A DNA stretch of 64,000 nt from Cylindrobasidium torrendii FP15055 ss-10 (taxonomy: Eukaryota; Basidiomycota; Agaricomycetes; Agaricales; Physalacriaceae). Each line of letters starts with the position of its first letter. Positions within the stretch are counted from its first letter, which is position 1. A model generated the notes under the pieces. That model was given only the letters and a program-made list of their open reading frames with translations, was not told the origin of the DNA and ran no database searches. Shown here piece after piece: positions 28,729-38,202 of this stretch. The stretch spans positions 62,001 through 126,000 of the forward strand of contig KN880451.1 in NCBI GenBank assembly GCA_000934385.1. The letters run 5' to 3'. Both the position numbers and the translations under genes were made by a program.

Positions 28729-29100
28729 GCGGCTCGTACGTTCACTGTGATGTGTTAGCTTGCCCACCATCATTGACGGTACTCCAAGCGACATCCCTGC
28801 GATACCCCCCACGACAAACCACTCGCGCCGGGCGCGATGTGCCGTACAATCATTCTATATTCCGTTTTCTTGAGCTACGCCTGATACGCGAAGCTTTTGG
28901 ACTACTCATTTCTCTGTACATTATGGAAATGTAAAGAACAATTACCTTAACGGCCCTTGCCTCTGAATGACACTGTACTATTATATACTGTACAATTTCT
29001 CCACTGAATACTTGATGTCCAGGATTGTGTGGTCGAACTTGGAAGACGAACGAATATTGAGCACTGGCATTGAGAGTGTCCAGATTGTCGTCGCTTACTA
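28729..29100. other. Convergent intergenic region
   Basis: 372 bp between the CaaX peptide gene and the end of the nicotinamidase-like gene. Only presumptive 3' UTRs; no second CaaX peptide was found here. Confidence 0.5.
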
Positions 29101-30229
29101 CTAGGTAGACTCGAACTCGGAAAGGGAAACGATATTCGCGCCCCACCACGTCCGAAGCTCTTCCAACGCTTCGTCTTGTTCTGCCTGGGACGTCGTTTCC
29201 ACACCATCGCTGATAACAGTCACATCCCAGCCCATCTTGATACCATCCACCGTCGACCCATAAACGCAAGCATTGGTTATTCTGTTGGTTTGTGCTATAA
29301 GTCGCCGTTTAAAGGGGTGGGAATGGGAAAATGGCATACAGGCCGACTACGACGATGTCAGTGATACCGTGCGCCCTCATTTCTGGACCGAGAACGGTGA
29401 CTAGAAATATAGTCAGCAACTTGGTTGTCGTCGTTCAGTATCTGCGTTCGACTGACATTCGTAGTATTGGTTCTGTACCTTATGTTAGTCTTGACTTTCA
29501 AAAACAATAGCTGGAGGTTGAACATACATCGGCGAACGCGGAGTAAGAATCCACAAGGTGGTTCTGAGCTTTATGGATCTGTGTAATTGGCGTAGTACCC
29601 ATCAGAGTGTCAATGCGTGTCTGAACACCCTCCTCGATTTGGGCGCCGACCGTACCAGGCTGAAGAGGTCTTCAATGCCACAACAAGTAACGTAGGAAGG
29701 AAAATACCACGCAGTGGTCATTGTAGAGTGCTTGCATCGCCGTTTCGTTATAGCGACTGGCCAGAAGTGGAGTCTGGATAACGTCTCCGGGTTTCTTGCC
29801 TTCGTGCGCAGATGCGAAAGAGACATGTCCCTCGGGGTGCCAGTCTTGAGAAGTCGCAATCACTGTATAGATGCTAGTCAACACAACCAAGGATACGGGA
29901 TGAACGTCTGCTAGTCGAAGGGACGTACGTGACCAGGTGTGGTTATCTAGCAAGTCGTATATGGTTGGGAGGATGCTGTACGCCCGTTCGTTGCCAAGCG
30001 TCCCGTTGATAAAGTCATACTGCACGTCTACAATCAGCAGCGCTGTGTTTGGGTGTGCATGACCCTTCTTGGTGCGATACTGATAGATTATTGAGCTTGC
30101 CCATCAACAAGAGTACAAGTACAGAAGATTCAGACTGACCGGAATCCCAGACGTATAGGGAAGGGCAGCGACGCCGGACAGGATCCATTGCAGGGCAAAT
30201 GCACATATCGCAAGAGTCAAGTTGACCAT
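29101..30229 (-). CDS. Secreted isochorismatase/nicotinamidase-like hydrolase
   Basis: Cysteine hydrolase fold. The start ATG 30227-30229 gives a hydrophobic leader (MVNLTLAICAFALQWILSG) with a likely signal-peptidase site after VAA. After an intron the enzyme core begins: ALLIVDVQYDFINGTLGN with the catalytic Asp, then VIATSQDWHPEGHVSFAS with the nicotinamidase metal-site pattern (DWHxxxHxSFA), and the catalytic Cys in LITNACVYGSTVDG, which is complete only when the intron near 29290-29360 is removed. The stop is 29101-29103. About six short introns. Nicotinamidases turn nicotinamide into nicotinate and ammonia and are normally intracellular, so the leader is unusual. Another amide or ester substrate outside the cell is possible. 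Confidence 0.82.
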
Positions 30230-30984
30230 GGTGGATGCAAGCAGACGACCGGTTGAACTTCCTGCTTGGATCAGCTCTCCGCGCGCTCAAGTGACGGATA
30301 ACGCGCCGTTATCTGGCGCGGCCAGTCAAGATAAGGAGACAATGTTCTAGGTTCATTTGTAGCCTAGAGTGACAAAATAATGCAAAGTCGGCTGTGTCAC
30401 ATGTATTGCTGGTCAAAGTCGAAGAATCGGAGCCATGAAGACGACATTGGCAGACATTGGCAAAGTTTGGCATGATCGACGGGCTTGACAATGAACCTGC
30501 TAAATTCGAGTACGTCTGTCTAGACAACGTCTCAAGAGGTCTCAAACTTGTCTCAAACCGCAACCTAGCTGGGCATTCAACATATCCGTCTACGCTCGAA
30601 ATCGAATCCCAGGTTCCGGGTCCTCATACTTAGTTATTGTCCAGGGCTGAAATAGACTTTGCAGTGGACGCATGTCACAATGTACCTGGTTGTGCTTGAC
30701 GTCCGTCGCATCGTGAGTCGTCATCCTAGTACCTTACTCAGTGGGGCCTACCAACCTCAGCCTGTTGCTACACGAGTAGCCTTGTCCACGCATATATCCC
30801 ATCCATCCAGTTTTCCCTCTGCAATATACAGTGAGCAATTAACCTACTTATACTGCCCTTGCACGAGCACAAGGACTAGACAAGGACAGTATATTGGGAC
30901 ACCGCCGTCACCGGACCGTCGCGATCGACTGGGAGCAAACCTGCACGTGATAGAAATCATCCTAATACGAACCGCCATCTGAGG
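30230..30984. other. Divergent intergenic region
   Basis: 755 bp between divergent genes. I see no domain-bearing frame, RNA gene or repeat. Confidence 0.45.
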
Positions 30985-31770
30985 ATGGACAACGACGGCC
31001 AGGGGGTGTCCAACGTTCCCCAGACACCGGCATCCGACGTTGGTTTCTTCTATCCTCCTCCATCCCCAACAGAAACCTCTCGCTTGCAGCCTTCTGGCAA
31101 AGCAAGCCATGGGAACCCTGACGCAGTCATACCTCCCATGCCACAGACGGCCCCACACTCCCTCAACTTACAGCAAGCGCAAAATGCGGACCTGGCATCC
31201 CAAGAGAAATTTGGCAGACCTCTGCCATCGCCGCCTTCTTCGCCCCCACCAATACATCCAAGCGCGGCCCCAGAAACTTCACGACCCCGATTTTCCCACC
31301 AACAATGGTTCGCATTTGCATGGATACCGCTCATACCTGTCCTTTCTGCCATCTACACACTCATTGGTGCAGGGATTTTTTCCCGACCAGTAGCGCTCGC
31401 TGGAGGCGCTGCAATTGGAGGGTTAATCCTCGACATCCCTCTGACCGCTATCATCTATTTCCTCCTCTGTCCACGACAAACGACGCCTACACCCGCCACC
31501 TTTTTTGACGACGCGTCGTCAGTCAGCACTGGCAAGCGATGCTTAACATGGCAAAACAGTTTGTGTTGCCTCCTTGGCGTGCTCGTTGGGGCTCTGACAG
31601 CACCTTTGGGTGCTGCATGCTTGTCACAGAATACCAGACACGCCGTGGAATCCGGCGCTCTGGGGGGATTTGTGCTGTTCGCCGTCGTGCTGTTCGTGGG
31701 TGGGATAGCGTTCATCGCGTTGTGGGCGCGGCGACGCCCAAAGGGGGTGCGCGTTGTTTTGCCGGTATGA
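30985..31770 (+). CDS. Four-TM membrane protein of unknown function
   Basis: Intron-free frame of 261 aa. Residues 1-105 are Pro/Ser-rich and disordered (PPPSPTET, PSPPSSPPP). Four hydrophobic segments follow at about 109-133, 137-162, 192-213 and 225-248, with the fourth ending in the positive cluster ARRRPKG, a likely cytosolic end. A cysteine pair sits at the start of the third segment (SLCCLLG). There is no signal peptide ahead of the first segment. I do not recognise the family. Confidence 0.7.
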   Translation: MDNDGQGVSNVPQTPASDVGFFYPPPSPTETSRLQPSGKASHGNPDAVIPPMPQTAPHSLNLQQAQNADLASQEKFGRPLPSPPSSPPPIHPSAAPETSRPRFSHQQWFAFAWIPLIPVLSAIYTLIGAGIFSRPVALAGGAAIGGLILDIPLTAIIYFLLCPRQTTPTPATFFDDASSVSTGKRCLTWQNSLCCLLGVLVGALTAPLGAACLSQNTRHAVESGALGGFVLFAVVLFVGGIAFIALWARRRPKGVRVVLPV

Positions 31771-31878
31771 ACGCTGCTCTTCTCTTTTCGTGTATACCTG
31801 GGAACGCAAACACGCAGAATCCCCGCAATCACTCTCCTTGACATACCGTGTATACTAACTTAGCCATAAATTATATTA

Positions 31879-31930
31879 CAGCGGATTTCACAACGCTGCG
31901 GAATCGCAATCAAAATCGAAATTGCTTGGT
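31879..31930 (+). repeat. Left terminal inverted repeat
   Basis: 52 bp, pairs with 32503-32554. Confidence 0.8.
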
Positions 31931-32502
31931 TATGTTTACCAAACCCTCTGATCTGCCGGGACATCCAAATTGAGCTGCCCATCACCGGCATAAAACTGTG
32001 GCGGAATAATGGCCTGGCGCAAGCATACTAGACGGGCTCGCATTACAGTGAGTACAGTAAAGAACATGTGAAAAAGGTTTCTTGGGGAAGTTCTGATGTT
32101 TTCTGAGCTTCAAACCAAGCCTGCAGTGAGGCTCTTGATTGTATTGTCTACATAGCTGCTCTAGTGAGCCCCGACAGCTCTCATATGAGTATGTCCTAGG
32201 GCCACATTCCCTTGAATGAGATCTGTTTACTTGCCAAACCGGTGCATCTTAAGGCTCCCATCAGGCTCATAACACTTATATGTAGGAGCCTTATATCACC
32301 ATTTGTTTTGTCCGACTTAAATTTATGTAATCCTCACATTCTACGCTATTTGAAGATATAGAAACTGCACAGGGATGAATGTCTGCAATTTCGCAGCACG
32401 AAAGATGCTTGCGTAGCTGCCTTCGTCGCCCAAAGGTGCGGCCGCCACAGTCAGATAGCCAAAGGGGCCGAAAGCAGCCGATCAGTAGGCTTGCCAAATA
32501 TC

Positions 32503-32554
32503 ACCAAGCAATTTCGATTTCGGTCGCGATTCCGCAGCGTTGTGAAATCCGCTG
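32503..32554 (-). repeat. Right terminal inverted repeat
   Basis: 52 bp, pairs with 31879-31930. Confidence 0.8.
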
Positions 32555-32736
32555 TAATTGTACATATCAGGTTGGATTTGCTTTCAAGTAGCATGATTAC
32601 TCACATCGTACACTCTTCAGTGCATACAGATTTTACAACATTGGGTTGCAAATGGATATTGTATACGATCATATCGCGGTCCGTCCAGACATTCCCTTGA
32701 TTGGATTTCCCTCCTCCTACTGTCACTCATCCCAAC

Positions 32737-33994
32737 ATGGCCCGCAAGAACATCTGGCTTGATGTTGACCCTGTTCGTGCTTACCTCCTCTCTGGCAGAT
32801 ATTGACGGCCGCCAGGGCTACGACGATGCAATTGCTATTCTCCTTGCCGTGCAGTGTCCTAATATCAACCTGCCTGGTATTTCAACTGTAGGACGGTCTT
32901 CAACACTTCGACACATACATTGAACGTGTGAGCAGGTCCATGGCAATGCTCCAGCTGAATGTACGGTCGTCAATGCCGCGCGGTGTTTACTGGCATTCGG
33001 TGCACCAAGTCATTTGCGCGTATACCCTGGGGCCTCAAAGCCTCTCCTGCGTCCAGCGAAGCATGCATCAAGGATTCATGGTCCAGACGGCCTTGGTGGC
33101 ATTGAGGGCCTGCCCACTGTCAACGATCCAGCAGTCCTAGCATTCATCGCAAAGGACGAGGATGGCCGAAGGATACATGCCATCGATGGGATGACCGCCG
33201 CAATTCAAAAAGTGAAGGCCAACGGCGAGAAGGTATCAGTGGTGTCTTGTGGCCCGATGACTAATATTGGCCTCTTCGTCGCGCTTCGCCCCGAGCTCCT
33301 CGACGTGGTAGACCAGATCGTCTTCATGGGTGGTGGAGTCGGCGCAGGGAATCGTTCACCTGTGGCAGGTAGGTTTCCTTGAATTCGGCCTGTATTGCTT
33401 TCATCATCTGCAGAGTACAATATCCACTGTGATCCACAGGCGGCACAGATCGTGCTCGACGCGCCTGTACCAGTAGCCATGGTCCCCATTAACGTCACAC
33501 ACACCGCCATTGCCGACAGAAAAGTGCTGTGGAATCTGTTACGCCCAGAACTTCCAGTCGGTTCACCCAACGACGCGCTGCCCAAGGCGAAGACACCCCT
33601 TCGCCACACACTAACGACCCTCATTCAGTCTTTCGCCGAATCGTACAAGGTTGCTTTTGGCTTTGAGGACGGCCCTCCAATACATGATGCTCTCGCAATC
33701 GCATATGTGTCGAACCCCGGACTTTTCACCTCTACACGCTATCGAGTAGATGTAGAGATGGAGGGTAAGTCGACAACGGGCGAGACGGTGGTGGATATGT
33801 GCGACGACCACCATGCGTCCTCCAACACCTGGGGCGTTGGGGGAAAGAACTGTATTGTAACACAAACTGTTCAGGCGAGCACCGCGAGCTTCTTACTATG
33901 TTTGTTCTCATGGATTGGATAGGTGGACAAATTCTTTGATATGTTTTTGGATTGTGTAGACCGCTGTGATGTAGCATCCCCGTCGAGTTACTGA
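32737..33994 (+). CDS. Inosine-uridine preferring nucleoside hydrolase, tandem copy 1
   Basis: Cleaves ribonucleosides to base and ribose. The start is ATG 32737 (MARKNIWLDVDP). Intron removal creates the calcium/ribose site DVDPGYDDAIAIL; the usual and copy-2 form is GHDD. The core continues with the VHGNAPAE block, SVVSCGPMTNIGLF, FMGGGVG and the C-terminal GPPIHDALA Asp/His motif. A further intron near 33369-33413 leads to the EYNIHCDP block. The last intron must use a GC donor (CAG|gcgagc) to join VTQTVQ to VDKFFDMFLDCVDRC and the stop at 33992-33994; without splicing, the frame ends within 17 codons. Sequence is close to copy 2 immediately downstream, so this is a recent tandem duplication. 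The start of this copy is 180 bp from the MITE-like element. Confidence 0.88.
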
Positions 33995-34271
33995 AGTAAT
34001 GGCGAGTCAGCTGCCCCCTGCCTAAGTAAATGCAATGTAGTCAATACTCGAAAATCAATGCCGCTGCAGCTCGGGGGTGCTAAGTGGGTGTGCACAGTCC
34101 CCGAGCGGTCAAGAGGAAGTAGATTATGGTGGTGATTCCCCCTGCAAGGCTGCGCCGAATGAGTTCACGATCACATCACGACGGCCCGTCGCGGCATTAC
34201 ATACTTAATTGCCTTATTAGATTCTCCTCTTCCCACCATCATCAGCTACTATCCGAGTCTATCATCCCACC

Positions 34272-35541
34272 ATGACCTCCCCAAAGAACATCTGGCTTGA
34301 CGTGGATCCTGTGTGTGATCGCTTCCTATCGTGATAAGGGTGGTAGATATTTACGATTGCCAGGGCCACGACGATGCGATAGCTATTCTCTTCGCCGTGC
34401 ACTGTCCGAACATCAACCTTCTCGGTATATCGACAGTAGGACAATTCTCAGCGCTTCAATATAGATGCTGAGCGTGTGAGTAGGTCCATGGCAATGCTCC
34501 AGCTGAATGCACAGCTGTCAATGCTGCGCGCTGCTTACTGGCTTATGGCGCGCCAAACCACTTGCGCGTATACCCCGGGGCCTCGAAGCCTCTCCTGCGT
34601 CCCGCGAAGCATGATCCAGAGATTCATGGCCCAGACGGACTTGGTGGTGTCGAAGGCTTGCCTGCTGTTGACGATCCAGCCGTCCTTGCGCTCATCGCAA
34701 AGGACGAGGACGGCCAAAGCATATATGCCCTCGATGGGATGACTGCTGCGATCAAGAAAGTGAAGGCGAACGGCGAGAAGGTATCAGTCGTTTCTTGTGG
34801 CCCGATGACCAACATCGGCCTCTTCGTTGCGCTTCGCCCCGAACTCCTCGACGCGGTAGACCAGTTCGTCTTCATGGGCGGTGGTGTCGGTCTAGGCAAC
34901 CGCTCAGCTGTGGCTGGTAAGCCTCATCTAAGCCTAGCGTTCTCATTTTTCATCTTTATTCGCAGAATACAACATCCAGTGCGACCCTCACGCAGCGCAG
35001 ATCGTGCTCGACGCGCCTGTACCAACGGTCATGGTCCCCATCAACGTCACACACACCGCCATCGCAGACAGAAAAGTGATGTGGAATCTGCTTCGCCCGG
35101 GTCTTCCAGTCGGTTCACCCAACGACGCGCTGCCCACGGCGAAAACACCCCTTCGCCACACACTAACAACCCTCATCCAATTTTTCGCCGGCTCATACAA
35201 GTCCACTTTTGGCTTTGAGGACGGCCCTCCGATACACGATGCGCTGACAGTCGCGTACGTGTCGAACCCTGAGATTTTCACGTCTACGCGCTATCGCGTG
35301 GATGTAGAATTGGAGGGGAAGTGGACCGTTGGCGAGACGGTGGTGGATGTGTGGGACTATCAACATGCGTCCCCCGACATATGGGGCGTTGGAGGGAAGA
35401 ACTGTATCGTAACACAAGCGGTTCAGGTGAGTATTGTAACTTTCTAATGTTCGTTTCTCACGGTCTGCCTAGGTGGATCAATTCTTTGCTATGTTCTTGG
35501 ATTGTGTGGATCGCTGTGATCCAGTGTGCCCGTTGAAGTGA
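34272..35541 (+). CDS. Inosine-uridine preferring nucleoside hydrolase, tandem copy 2
   Basis: Same exon-intron plan as copy 1: MTSPKNIWLDVDP joined to GHDDAIAILF, then the VHGNAPAEC block, DGLGGVEGLP, SVVSCGPMTNIGLF, FMGGGVGLGN, EYNIQCDP and GPPIHDALT. The final intron has an ordinary GT donor (CAG|gtgagt), and the last exon reads VDQFFAMFLDCVDRC to the stop at 35539-35541. All catalytic signatures are present. It differs from copy 1 by scattered substitutions along the protein and much more in introns and flanks. Location is probably cytosolic; no signal peptide. Confidence 0.9.
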
Positions 35542-35739
35542 AAGTGGACAAATGCAATGTATCAGAAGTTCGAATTCATTTAATGCGTTAACTTCTGCAG
35601 TTTGACTGACCAAGACAATGCAAGTACGTTGAATATCCAATCCTCGAACAAGAGGGAGAGTTCCACGGTGATGATTTTACATTAAGTATCCAAGATGGGT
35701 TATAGATAATACATGTGAAGCGTGCATTAATGTTTTCCA

Positions 35740-37619
35740 TTACAACTTCGTCCCGAACTGCGACTCTGTCACACCCTTGCCCATGGCAGCCGTTGACGAG
35801 ACACCGCCAGTGACTGTCTTGATGAGGTTGTCGGCGTAATCCGCACCACTCCACTGCAAATGTTGTTAAAACGGTTGACCACGGTATACTGGACAAGCAA
35901 CATACCTTCTGGTGAGTGAGGACATCGGTGCCGAGTTCGCGCTCCTTGCGCTGGATGAGTTCGACATACGCCTTCATACCTGTCTTTGCGAAGTTTTGCG
36001 CAAAGAGGTCGGAGATATACGCGTTCGAGTGAAGACCACCGAGCTGTGGGTGATTATCAGTCAGCATGTTCGGTGGATGAAGAATATGGGCTCACAGTGA
36101 TGAATTGCCAGACAAAGCCAAGCTTGCCAAGCTGCCAGACGTAGGATTCCATGTCTTCTGGGCCAAGGCCAGCAGCGTCCCAGTTGAACGACGGGCTAAG
36201 GTTGTACGAAAGCCAGTGGCCAGGGCGAGCGGCATGCACGCCAGCTGCGAACTCCTTCGCCTGAGCGAGAATAGGCTTCTTGGTCTCCATCCACAACAAG
36301 TCGGCGTAGGGTGCGAAAGCAACAGCGCGGTTGATGGCACATTGGGTTCCACCTTGGTAGCGGTAGTATCCCTCGCGTGTCCTTGGTGCATCCCAGTCCC
36401 AGTGCGGTACTGTCTTCAGACCGAACGTTGTTTGCGCAACCCTGACGGCTTCAGGGTACGATGCGTGAGCTACAGCGGCGGAGAATTTGTCGACTTCGGA
36501 CTTGCTGACGCCTTGCTTCGTCAAAGCGTCTGCGAGAGTCACAGTAAAGAGTTGGAGGTTGGCCTTTGACAGCCACTCGTCCTCGATGCTTTGCAGCTGC
36601 TCGCCTGACAAGCCTTTTCTCTCGGCTTCAACCATAGCGGTGTTCAAGGAGGGTATGGACGGGTTGGTGCTGCCCAAGATGAAGGCATGGTCGCGGTCGT
36701 CGATGTTGGAGGTGATGAGTGTGGCGGCCTCGGAATCTGTGCGGGCAATAGCCAGGTTCTCGACGCCCATGATGTCGTACTGAAGACGAATGGCGACGAG
36801 TCGGTTGATGTGCTCGGATATGGGTACGAGGACCTTGCCAGCCATATGACCACACTTCTTGGTTCCGGGTGCTTGATCCTCGACGTGGATTCCAGATGCG
36901 CCCTTTTCCACAAACATCTTGGTCAACTTCATGATGGCGGTCAGACCACCGTGACCTGTGTCGGCGTCGGCGACGATGGGGCGGAGATAATCGACAGCTG
37001 GAGTTTGGGCGAGTTCTGTATCGGACATGAAGGAACGAGCTTCGCGCTGTTTGCGGTCGTGGAAAAGTTGTGCCATGAAGAGGTGCTCGACCTTGTTGGG
37101 CACGGTGTTCGAGGGGTAATCTGACGGAAAGTGAGGAATATAAGCGCATACACTCGGTGAGAACGCACCTGCAAGATCAGGACCGGGCTCGTTGGTGCTA
37201 GAAGCCGTGCTGGACGATTGCCAGCCAGAGACATAGACGGTCTCGAGGTATTTTGCCATCTGAGTGACTTGTACGGGATCCAATCTGGATGGAATATTAA
37301 GACTATGTCGCCAGGGATGATGGAGAGAGATTGACTCACGCGCCGTAGGTGTGCGATGGGGTTCCCGCCTGGGCGTGCTTCTCAAGCAGTGACCATAGTT
37401 TCTTGCCTTGGATGTTGGAAGGGTATTGGATGGGAATGGTGCCCCGTTTTGAGACCACTTGAGCGGCGGTGTAGGGACGGGTGACACGTGCGAATCGTGG
37501 GCTCTACAGGATGGCAGTCAGCGATGAGGCGGGGTAACGAACAGATGGCCACGACGCACCTTCCACCACTCCTCGACTTGCTTCACTTCCTCGGCAAAGG
37601 CGGCGCGTTCAGCGGACAT
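35740..37619 (-). CDS. ICL1: Isocitrate lyase (glyoxylate cycle)
   Basis: Cleaves isocitrate to glyoxylate and succinate, allowing growth on C2 compounds and fatty acids. The start is ATG 37617-37619 ([12 protein letters not shown]), joined across an intron to [17 protein letters not shown]. Signatures: [10 protein letters not shown], the catalytic KKCGHM loop near 36850, [28 protein letters not shown] and the ICL-type NLSPSFNWD. Downstream exons give [14 protein letters not shown] and [14 protein letters not shown] to the stop at 35740-35742. Length and order are standard for fungal ICL. The protein ends Thr-Lys-Leu, a possible weak peroxisomal PTS1. The promoter carries CreA/Mig1-type sites. 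Confidence 0.96.
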
Positions 37620-38202
37620 GTTGTCGACAATGAAAGTGGAAAAGATCAACTGATGGGAAAGTAGATATGGAGGCAAGGGGGGAGCTAGACAAGGGCTGGG
37701 CAAAGCCTTCCCCGCATTTAAGTAGCCTTCCCCGGACCCTCTTACCGGGACACATGCGGGGGCACGTGAATTCCGCGAGACTTCGTCATATAATATAGTT
37801 CCGAGCGGGGCTCCATGTTTTGCGACAACACTACACCAGATTCCCTTTCTTTCAGAGTACAAATGGACAATAATCAACAGCCCACATCACGGTGTTCGGT
37901 TATGGGCCAAGTGGTTCTTCTACAGATTTCTCATTTCGCAGCCTTGGGATACAGGTCATGTATTTCTCCCCCTTCGTCCTCGATAAACTAGAAATTGTTA
38001 GGAGCAGGGGCGCCGTTCTCGCGTCTCCGTCTCACGACCAATCCCGCCGCCTCTCCGCAAACGTTTAGTTCGGCACACCACGGCTTCGAAATCGGCAGCG
38101 CCGCCACATTATTGTCGCGACGGAACCTGCCGCACTCCCGTTCGCTGTGATGAAATAATATTGTCGGCCTTAGCAAACCCCAGTTCCCTTGCAGTCCCTT
38201 CA
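37620..38202. other. ICL promoter and ALG7 3' flank
   Basis: 583 bp between two minus-strand genes. The ICL-proximal part holds the regulatory motifs listed next; the rest is the presumed 3' UTR of ALG7. Confidence 0.5.
37710..37768 (-). promoter_or_regulatory. CreA/Mig1-type sites and E-box in the ICL promoter
   Basis: On the ICL coding strand GCGGGG (37710-37715) and CCGGGG (37730-37735) match the carbon-repressor consensus SYGGRG. They lie in two copies of an AGCCTTCCCC-type repeat 90-120 bp from the ATG. A palindromic CACGTG is at 37763-37768. Glucose repression of ICL is well established in fungi; these sites are candidates only. Confidence 0.45.

Larger units (their letters stand above)
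31879..32554. mobile_element. 676-bp MITE-like element with 52-bp terminal inverted repeats
   Basis: The left end (31879-31930) and the reverse complement of the right end (32503-32554) match over 52 bp with only a few differences around the middle, beginning CAGCGGATTTCACAACGCTG. Both ends are flanked by TA (31877-31878 and 32555-32556), which would fit a Tc1/mariner-type target duplication, although 2 bp cannot prove it. The interior has no transposase-like frame, so this would be a non-autonomous element. A further shared block with ACTGTGGCGG lies about 60-100 bp inside each end. It sits 180 bp upstream of the first nucleoside hydrolase. Confidence 0.75.
31771..32736. other. Intergenic region carrying a TIR element
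   Basis: 966 bp. Most of it is the 676-bp inverted-repeat element; the remaining 180 bp before the nucleoside hydrolase ATG is the gene's proximal promoter. Confidence 0.6.

Noticed and set aside
28653..28934. 93-codon frame overlapping the CaaX peptide gene
   Set aside because: No domain, weak start context, and it shadows the better-supported 56-codon frame.
30540..30620. tRNA-like GAATCCC/GGTTCC string
   Set aside because: No matching A box or cloverleaf pairing at proper spacing.
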